Shown here: one piece after another, positions 10,670 to 19,900 of the stretch
How positions within the stretch are numbered: position 1 is the first letter of the stretch
How the letters are laid out: each line of letters opens with the position of its first letter
Source of the DNA: Selaginella moellendorffii
Lineage: Eukaryota; Streptophyta; Lycopodiopsida; Selaginellales; Selaginellaceae
Assembly: GCF_000143415.4 (NCBI RefSeq)
Contig: NW_003314262.1
Span: 3,682,620 to 3,746,619, forward strand
Length of the DNA stretch: 64,000 nt
Direction: 5' to 3'
Notes under the pieces: generated by a model
Databases searched by the model: none
Told to the model about the DNA's origin: nothing
What the model saw: only the letters and a program-made list of their open reading frames with translations
Program-made: the position numbers and the translations under genes

Positions 10670-11261
10670 TTTATTCAGTAAAATGGGACTAGGTACAAAT
10701 TTTCAAGTATTTGAAAATGACGTGAAATTATATGTTTTTTGTCCAGGGGCTAGACATATCTGGGGCATGGTGACTAGCGCGGTGACTTTGTGTCCAGACT
10801 GAGTCCATCTGGTTGTATAATAAATCTCATTGTCAAGGTGAACAAGCCGAATCTGAAGCTAAAGAAGAGCGATGGCATGCGCGCACACACTATTTGTTTG
10901 TTCATTGAGCGTGTGGTGAGCTTTCCAAGATGAACGTCATTCCTATTAGCCAGACAGATAACTTAATGGTGAGAACATTTAGATATTATTCAATGTTATC
11001 TTTTTCTAACGAATCTAATTGTGAAGGTGTAGCAAGAGGCATTGCTAGTCTGGAGAAGTCATTTAACTCATTTGACCCTTAGTGTATTTTCATGAAACTA
11101 AATAACATTCATATTATTAAGGAATTTCTCTAGTACCTTTTTTTTACGACATAGAGGCTTGCATTTCTTTCAAAGGTGATTTAGTAAAAAGCCTGAGGGC
11201 ACATGCCATTCTATTTCTCAGACCGGTATTAAGATATACTAGTGCAAAGGGCCACATGCCA
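10670..11261. other. Left subterminal non-coding region of DNA transposon
   Basis: No gene seen. AT-rich DNA between the left inverted repeat and the stop codon of the transposase-like gene. It contains two half-copies of the palindromic motif: ACATGCCATT near 11200-11210 and CCACATGCCATCACG near 11252-11266, the second overlapping the gene end. It is expected to hold the 3' untranslated region and poly(A) signals of the minus-strand gene. Confidence 0.6.
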
Positions 11262-14200
11262 TCACGCCTCCTCTGATTCAGATTCAGATTGTTCACCTTG
11301 AAATAAAATACATTAGAAACTTAATAAAGGAATATTAATGAATCTCACCTTGAACCCGGGTTATGAATGCTCTTGCTGCATCTCTTGCATGGTCTGGCAA
11401 GGTGATGGTGGCACTCTGCTTCCACATCCAACCATGCACAACATTATCCACCGATATGCTCATGCTGGGATCCCTTGGATTCAGCACCCATTTCTTTTCT
11501 AGGCAATCCTTCGTATATCCGGAACTTGGCTTGAACCACTCCACAGTTACATTGAAGGAGTTAGTTTCCGCGTCCTCCTCTGCATCAGTGATGCAGCGCC
11601 CCACCCATATCATTTGTTTTTTATTACTGGGTCTGACAAGCACGACCATTCCTTTGCAAACCTGTACTGGATTGAATGCTGAATCCGGCTTCTTGTTCCT
11701 CGGCCCACAATAGTGATCCTCAACATCGTTATCTGTCACTACATTTCCAGAGGACATTGTTCCGCTACTATCTGGTGCTCTGGGTTCTGGCCAAAAAGAC
11801 TCTTCCAATTCTTCATATACAACCGGCCCATTTTGGATAGCAGATATAATCTTCTCCCAGTATTCGAGCAAAGGCTTGCACCTCTTAAAATAGGATTCTC
11901 CACCAAACACCAACCCCCTCTTCCAGAAGGCAATATGCTGTCTAATCCCGGCCACTATACTTTCCTAGTCTTTGAGTCCATCCGGGTGCATCAGCCGTGG
12001 GGAACCCTGAGGAATCATAGGTTCCCCAGTTATGGGATCTCTCTTGAAGAGTTCAATGCCATCCACTGGCAGCCACACTGTGTCCCATTCTCTCATCTTG
12101 TACCTCATCACTGGAGCACCGTCACGCATGCTGAAATGAAACTGAAGAGGCTTGGAGTGGCCAATCAGCGTTTTGGATCCGTCCCTGATGTAGCCTCTTA
12201 CAAACCCCTTAAAGTCTGGAACCTCTGTCACAAGTGCAGCTTCAACAGTGCCTTTGATGCAATTTTGGAATTCATCGTAGAGTTGTGGGAGGGTGAGGAC
12301 ATTGGATCGCCAGAGGGACTCTGCTAGGTGACTGAACATGGCATCGACGTCTTCATGAGTGTGCCCAACCATGAGAAAGCCAAGTGTAACCGTTTCAAAT
12401 ATGCCTTTGGCAACAAGCATCGCCAAGTACGCGAAGACGTACATGTTTTTGTTCTCACTGCCAGCATTGTCTATTTGGAGCAAAAGATGGGGTGGAAGGC
12501 CACATCGGCCGCAAGAACTTCCTTGAGATTCTGCTTCGTTTGGATGAGGCTGTGCATTCACCGGGCGACCAGCCTCGTCGGAATGGCATGAGGCCTCACG
12601 TCTACAATCTGACGGCCAACATATTCACTGGGATGGCATGGGGCCCCATGCGATACTGCAAGCCTTTGCTCCTCCTCCAGCTGAACCCTGTATGGGGTTC
12701 GGTCGACAAGGGCCTTATGCAAGGGTTGGCCGTTCAGCTCAGTCTGCGCACTTTGCAGAGACCTCAAGTGTTTTGCTAGGGACGCAATCATCATGTTTGC
12801 ACCCCCGCCACCCCATAGAGGTACAAAGAAGTTCCCATAGTTCTGGGCACCATGCCCATGAGCGATTATGCCAAACAGAGACACAGGTAGCTGCATGGAT
12901 GAAAAGATTGCCTTGGGGGCAGGATTGAGTCAAGGTAAGCACGTCTTTTTCTGGTCCATTTTGTCGTGGATGATGCAGAGGTAAGAGTCAGGTCTCTCCA
13001 TGGAGAGAATCCTGTTATGATAATATGCAGTCCTGCAGCTTCTCTGCTTGATGTTGTGGTCGAGCCGCCTTCTAACCAACGTCTCTCGCTCTTGAGCGCT
13101 GCAAGAATTCTTCGACAAAGCCATTTTGATAGCAGTGCACTCGTCACACTTTGAAAAGCTGGAGTACTTTCCTATACTCACATCCCTGAACCTGTTGCTC
13201 CACAATCTACTAAATCTAGATTGGCTCAGCTTCCTGTAGCCATTACTCTGGAGTTCCCGATTCACATCTTCCAATATGGCCCCCTTGGTATACATGGAAG
13301 GGAGAACTCGTTGGGTGTCTTGTGTTCCATCTTCCAAGAGGCGGGTTTTATGTGGTTGCTGCTCGCTACATGTCTCGACAAACCTCTTGAAGATTGCCTC
13401 TCCATATACAACATGACCCCTAGTTTTGTGCGTACCGTCGTTCCCATGGACTGCCTGTTGAACCCTTTGTTCCTCGAACTCAGTTTTGATTCTGTAGAAT
13501 GTGCTTCGAGGGACTCCATAAATGATTCTCCATGCCTTCATGCAGACCAAACCCCTCTAGAAGACCATGCCCCCCACCTGATGTTCTGAAGCATCAACAG
13601 ATGACCGTAATGCCTCATACACAAAATTGCGAGCTGCCTTCCAGGATAATATCTTGTATCTTGCTCTCTCCTCTTCAATAGCATCCCAATCAGCATGTTG
13701 ACAGCACCTCCTCTTGCAACAAGCAACTGTCGAGACCATTCGAACCTCCATCGCCATTTTCTGCCTTTTCGGTTCGTTGCTCAGATCCCTTTGGCTGCGC
13801 TGTAGGAAGGTGTACTTTCTTTTCCCATGAAGAGATGTTCTGTCATCAGTTGTAGTGGTGTTTGATTGTGAATCCTTCACATTCTCAAACACTAAATGCC
13901 TCAATTTCCACTGCACAATGCTTCCAATAGTCAGACTGTTTTCTTCTGTGTCAACAACCTCTAAAATCGCAACTCCAATATCATCCCAGCCCAATTCTTG
14001 ATTAGCAACCGCATCTCTTGGATCGACAACTGTGGCTAAGCCCTCAGCTACCACCTCCCCCTCGGGGTTGTTTAGAAACACCTTTGCCTAAATCCATGTA
14101 GCACGGTTCTTAAGATCCACGGAGGGAACATGCGTCGCACTTGCACTGTCCCCAACATCTGCTTTCTTCTGCAGATTTTTCAAGGCAACAACAACATTTA

Positions 14201-14396
14201 CCCCGACGACCATCTCTCCTCGTTCAATAGCGACCACATTCCTATCGAAGACAGTCTCTACTGATACAGCAGCATTGCCTTCCCCAAGCCTTTGACAGTG
14301 TATAACAAAGTTCCGATCCATAGACACAAGGGTCCCTTTTGCAACTCTCTTCCCACCATTCAAAATGTAAACCTTTTCCCCAACCCTGAAGGCCAT
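11262..14396 (-). pseudogene. DDE transposase-like protein gene of giant transposon
   Basis: Probable transposase. Exons 14396-12657, 12549-11349 and 11296-11262 give 992 codons in frame, ending in a short acidic Ser/Glu tail and TGA. Introns are 107 and 52 bp. The N-terminal 100 residues resemble the small module (GTLVSMDRNFVIH) found beside CACTA-type genes. Residues near 285-330 hold a helix-turn-helix-like PRSTFYRIKTEF. Candidate catalytic acids are Asp481 in KMDQKK, Asp607 in LQIDNAGSENKN and Glu646 in GHTHEDVD, a DDE-like spacing. The LQIDN...GHTHED pattern matches a widespread transposon-linked family which I recall as DUF7869. Four in-frame stops inactivate this copy: TAG 14088-14090, TAG 13557-13559, TGA 12930-12932, TAG 11965-11967. 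The ATG follows an AG acceptor at 14398, so a 5'-leader intron is likely. Confidence 0.82.
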
Positions 14397-14754
14397 TCTG
14401 AAAGTGCAGAAAAGAAGTTAAGACCATACAAAAAATGATTGAAGAATGGCCTAAATCATAACATACCAAATAGCATGAGGCCACATGCCATTATTCAAAC
14501 ATGCTATTGACACCCACGTGAAATTTCGCATTCACAAAATTGGCATGAGGCCTCATGCCATCTTGATATACACACAGCTGCAGGCAAGTAAAAACATACA
14601 TGACAATACGCTAGCCATGAAATTGCAAGGGCCCAAGATGGTATGTGGCCTCATGCCATTTCTAAATGTGGTCCTAAACCATTCCATGGTGAACATACCA
14701 GGAAGCACAAGTGTCGAATATCAAGAGGAAGCGGTAGCCACACCAAAGACAGTG

Positions 14755-14885
14755 CCGCTCGCAACACCGCAACTACTCGTAGCGCCGCTCGCAACACCGC
14801 AACTGCTCGTAGCGCCGCTCACACAAACTGCCACTCGCATAAACTGCCGCTCGCAATGGCGCTCGCAATGCCGCAACCGCTTGTA
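14755..14885. repeat. Short tandem repeat, Ala/Thr-like CGCTCGCAACACCGCAACT units
   Basis: The unit GCCGCTCGCAACACCGCAAC plus TACTCGTAGC is repeated about twice near-perfectly (14755-14815), followed by degenerate GCTCGCAATGCCGC units. It lies upstream of the minus-strand gene. Function unknown; the open frames across it are a by-product of the repeat. Confidence 0.6.
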
Positions 14886-15007
14886 GACGCATAAACCACA
14901 GCTCACAACGCCGCTTACACAAGCAGCGCTCACTGCGCTCAGCGGAACCAAGAACACGGCGCACAAAAATGATAGACCTAGGAATGAGTTCGAGAATTCA
15001 AAAATAA

Positions 15008-16310
15008 CACACGCTTGAACGTCACATCAAATCCTCTGACAAACCAGATCTTATGATTCCTCTGACAAATTTCAAACTGAGTAGCTTCTAGACTTTGCTG
15101 TCGGAGGTTGAACTTTGTCACATCATGTCCTTGCCTCGATCCAGCTGTGCCATGTCAGTGATTCGAACTTTGCCATGCCCTGTCAGCGATCCACGCCAAG
15201 ATTATTCGCCGTGTAAAGGAATAATTATGCTGTGTGTGTACGTCCATTTATGGCAATATAAGGCCACACGCCATTCAAAGAATAATGCTAGTCGAGCATT
15301 TTTTGGTGCATTTTTGGGTTCAAAATTGCATGAGCCCACACGCTATAAAGTTTACTTGTACCAAAAATAGAAACAGCTTTATTTACTTGGGAATTTAAGT
15401 GGTTGAGGCATTTTTAAACTTACAAACACATGCCCTACTTACATTCATTTGGTTGCTTAAAATTCAAAAATATTATAAACCTTTCTTTTTGCATTTTCAA
15501 TGTTTTCAATTATGGTTTTTGATTTTCGCAGGACCAGCCTAGTAATCTATTTGCATCCCGTCATGTTTATAGCTAGCTTTTGTTTGTCCCCTTTGCTAGC
15601 CTAAGATACATCTGCTCGGCATCTGCCTCTTACAGCATTTGCCCAGAAAGGGCATCTTTCTTCACGCAGCATTTGCCACATGTTTAGGGTTAGGGTTTAG
15701 GGTTTAGCAATTCAGTAGCTTGATAAACATGCAAATACAGAACTTGATGCAAAATCCTTTGATATGTCACAATGCCCCTAGGACCATAAACACATTTCAA
15801 TAGAGAGGGTCCTTTCATTTCATAACTCCTTACGTAGATCTTGGTGAAACCAGAGTTAGTGAAGTTGGTTTCTTGTGATCCCGCATCTGATTGTGATGTC
15901 CCTTTGCAGTGTCGATGGAAAGGTCAATGCATACCAAACTGTAGAATCTTGGAGCAAAATAACAGTCGGATCTATGGCAAATGCCCCTGAAACATTGTAA
16001 AGCTCGTGTGGTCTCATGTGGTGTTCGATCGAGATGCTTCTTTGCAGGGTCATCAAGAAGGACATTGTATACCATTCTGTAAAATCTAGTTGCGATCTAA
16101 CGGTTGGATCTCCAGGAAACTCAAAACAATCTCGCACGTGTCAGAATATTCTAGGAATATACTCCTATGTGCTCCTGAAAATGGCATGCGGCCCCACGCC
16201 ATTCAAGAGATAACGCCAGATGACGCCGAGCATTTTTTGGTGCAGTTTTTGGGATCAAAATTGCATGAGCCCACACGCTTGAACGTCACATCAAATCCTC
16301 TGACAATTTA
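15008..16310 (+). repeat. Pair of direct repeats in intergenic region
   Basis: About 33 bp starting CACGCTTGAACGTCACATC are identical at about 15010-15043 and 16275-16310. A second direct repeat, TTTTTGGTGCA to CAAAATTGCATGAGCCCACACGC, occurs at about 15299-15346 and 16230-16279. In the right copy the two are joined; in the left copy they are separate, so the region has been partly duplicated and rearranged. Confidence 0.75.
15682..15706 (+). promoter_or_regulatory. Telomere-like (TTTAGGG)n / telo-box motif
   Basis: Three to four units of TTTAGGG/TTAGGG occur in a row in the divergent promoter region. Plant promoters often carry such telo-box motifs (known), so this need not be a telomere remnant. 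Confidence 0.55.
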
Positions 16311-16599
16311 TTTAGCTGAACATCTGGCATTTTTGGAAATACAAGATGCTTTGGAATATCCAATCATGCATGGTATAAATATAGCGAGGGTATTAAATGA
16401 TATCCCAATCATGATCTTTCTTTTGGATTTCGCGTGCATGCAGTCCGAGGAATGATGACGTTGCGGATTTCTTTTGGATTTCACGCATGCGCGCGCCGAT
16501 CCAGAAATTAATGGTGGCGCCCAAGTCCGAGGAATGATGACATGGCGGGATTACCAACCGTCGTGACATTTCGCGCGTGTGAGGTTAGGTTTTGCATTT

Positions 16600-16740
16600 T
16601 GCTTCGTACTCGCGCTCGCACACTCGCGCTCGCATCGCGCTCCCACTTCTCTACAAGTTTCTCGTGTGCATCGGCGTCCACTCGCGCTTGCATCACACTC
16701 ACGCTCGCATCGCGCTCGTGTGCATCGGCGTCCACTTCAA
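16600..16740 (+). repeat. CG-rich degenerate tandem repeat upstream of ParB-like gene
   Basis: Repeated CTCGCGCTCGCATCGCGCTC blocks alternate with GTGCATCGGCGTCCACT blocks (two good copies of the latter near 16666 and 16718). It lies in the probable promoter or 5' leader of the plus-strand gene. The open frame through it (from 16542) is Thr/Ser/Pro-rich and not convincing as a gene. Confidence 0.55.
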
Positions 16741-16937
16741 GACACACCCAGTTTGTAACTTCGCCGCCAACTCCGCCGCCCACTCCGCCACCCACACGCA
16801 GCCCACTTGGCATCCCGGGAGATTTCAGCGCCACTCTCCAACTGTAAGTGGCAGAGTAGCCTTGCTGCTACGATCCGCTGCACACACAGTGCACATTCGC
16901 CAGCGAGTCCGGTTGTCACGCCTCCATTCGGCTTCAA

Positions 16938-19900
16938 ATGGTAAGTCTTTTAGGCCAAGTAGAAAATGGTATGAGGCCACATGCCATTCAGTAGCAACAT
17001 TGGCATGCACCGATTGGGCTCTCGAGTGCAGTCCGGTTACAGATGGCGTGTAGCCTCACGCCATCTTAGGATGCAGCCTCAAGACATCTGATGCAGTGGT
17101 GAATGGCGTGTGGCCTCACGTTATTTCCAGCTACTAGCTTTTCATCTGTCAGCTCTAATTGTTGTGCATTTCTGAACAGGCGAGGAATTGCGTTCTTCTT
17201 CCAGCCACTGTCAATGTGGATGCAGAGAAGGGGGAGGAGCTCACTAGTTGGACTTTCGGGATGGAAGGCGAGGATCTGAGGCTGTACAACACAGATGGTG
17301 GGAGAAAAGAATGCATGGGGATCCTCATCTAAGTGACAGACACTCCATGTAGTTCCATGCAAGAATATGGACTGGCACTTGTGGTAGAGACAGCGTCTGC
17401 CTTCAAGATCCACCTTGCACATCCTAGCGGCTTCCCGGAGGGGGGCAGCGGCTATGAGGAATTCCTAGAGGGAGCTAGGGAGAGGTTGTCCAGGAGGCCC
17501 ACAATTTCAAAGACGCTGCGGGTCTATGAAGATCATATGGAATCCACGGACCTCACCTACGGCGATGTTCAAAAACTATATTCCAACATTGAGCCGTTGA
17601 GAGTGCCTCCAGTTCGCGAAGCGAAGGGGAAGGGGGTCGATCTGGAAACTACCCCGAAGCAAAAAAGGGTGGTCAAGCTCAAGCCGACGTCCGACTCTCC
17701 TCCAAAAAAGAAGCTACTCGGTGATGCCATTGCCTCGGGTTCGAACACTACACCCACCAAAAAGAAGAGCCGCAAAGAGCAGAAAGAGCAAAAAGAGGCA
17801 GCAAAAATCGTCGCAGATAATAGTACTTGTTACTATTCCAACAAAGTATATACAATCGACGTGAGCCGTATCGACATCCAAAGCAAATACAACCACAGGC
17901 TAGTATCTGATGAGTGGGTGGAGAAACTGAAGCAGAAGATGCTGGCAAGTCCAGTAACACCCGACATCGCAGACGTGATCCCCTACTACCGAACAATGAA
18001 GGGCGAGACGAGGTTTCCAGACTTGATCAATAGGAAGGTGTTGGACGATCAGAACATCCGGTTCTATGCCGTCTCCGGGCAGCATTCTAGCTTGGCGATG
18101 CAAGAGATAGTTGTGGATATTATGGTGGGCGAGGAGGTGAAGAAAGTCTTCAAGACAAGAGTTGTCCGCCTGATAAAAGGCAACTCGCCCCTCCGATCTA
18201 TCATATACATCTCCCACGCGCAGAATGTCAAGCAAGAAACGTGCTACAAATCGGGTCTGCACGAGACATTGGCACGAACACGGAAGCTCTGGGTTCAACT
18301 GAAGAAGCCACAAAAACCAGGACAAGGACGTGCACTAGCAACTAGCGCCTGGCAGGTAAGCCTCGTTGCATGTGGCATAGCATGTGGCCTCATGCCATTT
18401 CCATTGCAGGAATTCTCGAGTCTTCTCTCGAAAACACTGGGGGTCAATGACACACTCAGCATCCATAACATTCTACTCGCGACAAAAGTTGTTTTTGACA
18501 AATGGGTAGATGTGCTGAGGAGGTACCATGACGGGGAGTTGCCAAACTCAATGGGTGTGGAGGACGGCCGGAAGCCCAATGATTTGAAGCTCAATGCCTT
18601 GCGTTTCTCGCGGTCTCTAGACGACGACGACCTTCTGACAGTGGCTAATGCTCTTCTACGTGGTGAGGTAGTCTTCAACAAGACCAAAATGACTCCCGGC
18701 CATATTGTGACATACGAGGACTTGTGCACGACTCTGAGAGCTCGTGCGCTATTGAAGGATTGGATCTTCGAGCAAGTGGCCGTGGAGAGGGTGAGCATCG
18801 ACACCACGCAAAAGATGATGGAAGCGCTAGAGTTGTCAAATGAAGACATCGATGAGTACGTGAAGGGGGCCCCCAAGTTCATCGATCTGCTGCGGGATGC
18901 CACGAAAAGTAAAGCTGAGAAGTTGGATCAGTATCCAAATTTCATTAAGATTGATGTCGACCGCCGGCTTCAGAAATAGCTCAACCCCGCAGCAGAGGCC
19001 TATCGAGAACCTTACCGGGTATACTTGAATTCGGATGAGGATCAAAGGTGGAGGAGCATCGTTTCCCGCAGAGATGAGCAGGTCAAGAACATCTTTTGTG
19101 TGATGGACTTCACAAACGAGGAGATCACTCATGCAGACGAAGTCAGCTCCATCATTGACTTAATGGTGGGACTTGCGGAGGTGGAATCTTCAGTCCACTA
19201 TATGATCTACGACTCCGAATCCTATCACAAATTCTGGAAGGCCTTGAACAAGGTGAAGGCTCGGTTGAAAGGCAAGGAGATGCGGGAGATCCATGGGATA
19301 ATGGCTAAGAAGAAGATACCGACGAATGTCCGCATTTTCACACTCGCCCTTGTTATTGGTCCTGCAGCAGAGTGGGACTGGAGTGACTTCCCAGCTTCGT
19401 TTGACAAGGCCAATCGAATTGATCTGAGGGAGGTCAATTTACCCGTGCCTGAGGAACTGAAGACGGCTATGGAGCTTTCGAATCCAAAGAAAGCTCCAGG
19501 TGTAGCATGGGAAATGCTCAGCTGGGTCTTCAACGCAATAGCGGGTGGGTCACCTGCTTCCGACTCCAAGGGCAAATGCGTTGTCGAGTACAACTGCGGC
19601 GGACTATTCTTTCGAGCCGCACTACTCAAGGGTGTCCCGTGTGTTGCGGTGACAAACTCCATTGAAGAGGTGACTTCAATGGAGCATATAATTACAGTTG
19701 CCAAAGAAAAATAGTATCTTCTCTGCGAACCTGGTGAGTACACACTTTAAGTTTAAATGTTATCTCACAAGCTCTGTATGCAGGAGCGTGGCCACCCCCA
19801 GATGCTGAAACGGCGTTAACAGCTACTGTTGAAGATACCCATGTTGGGCCGAGCTCACAACCTACACAAGGTAAGGTCACGTGAGGCCTCACGCCATTTT

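Larger units (their letters stand above)
14397..16937. promoter_or_regulatory. Divergent intergenic region of the transposon
   Basis: 2.5 kb between the start codons of the two divergent genes; it must hold both promoters and 5' leaders. A splice acceptor (CTTTCAG on the minus strand) at 14398 indicates a leader intron for the transposase-like gene. Contents: palindromic motifs near 14471, 14541, 14638, 15261, 15328, 16181 and 16262, a short tandem repeat at 14755-14885, direct repeats (15008-15043 with 16273-16310; 15299-15346 with 16230-16279), a telomere-like motif at 15682-15706 and a CG-rich repetitive stretch at 16600-16740. No convincing additional gene was found. Confidence 0.6.

Noticed and set aside
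15682-15706. Interstitial telomere from a chromosome-end event
   Set aside because: Only three to four units, inside a transposon promoter; a telo-box is the simpler reading.
16542-16847. Possible first exon or small gene upstream of the ParB-like gene
   Set aside because: Low-complexity Ser/Thr/Pro frame over a CG-rich tandem repeat; the ATG at 16938 joins exon 2 in frame without it.
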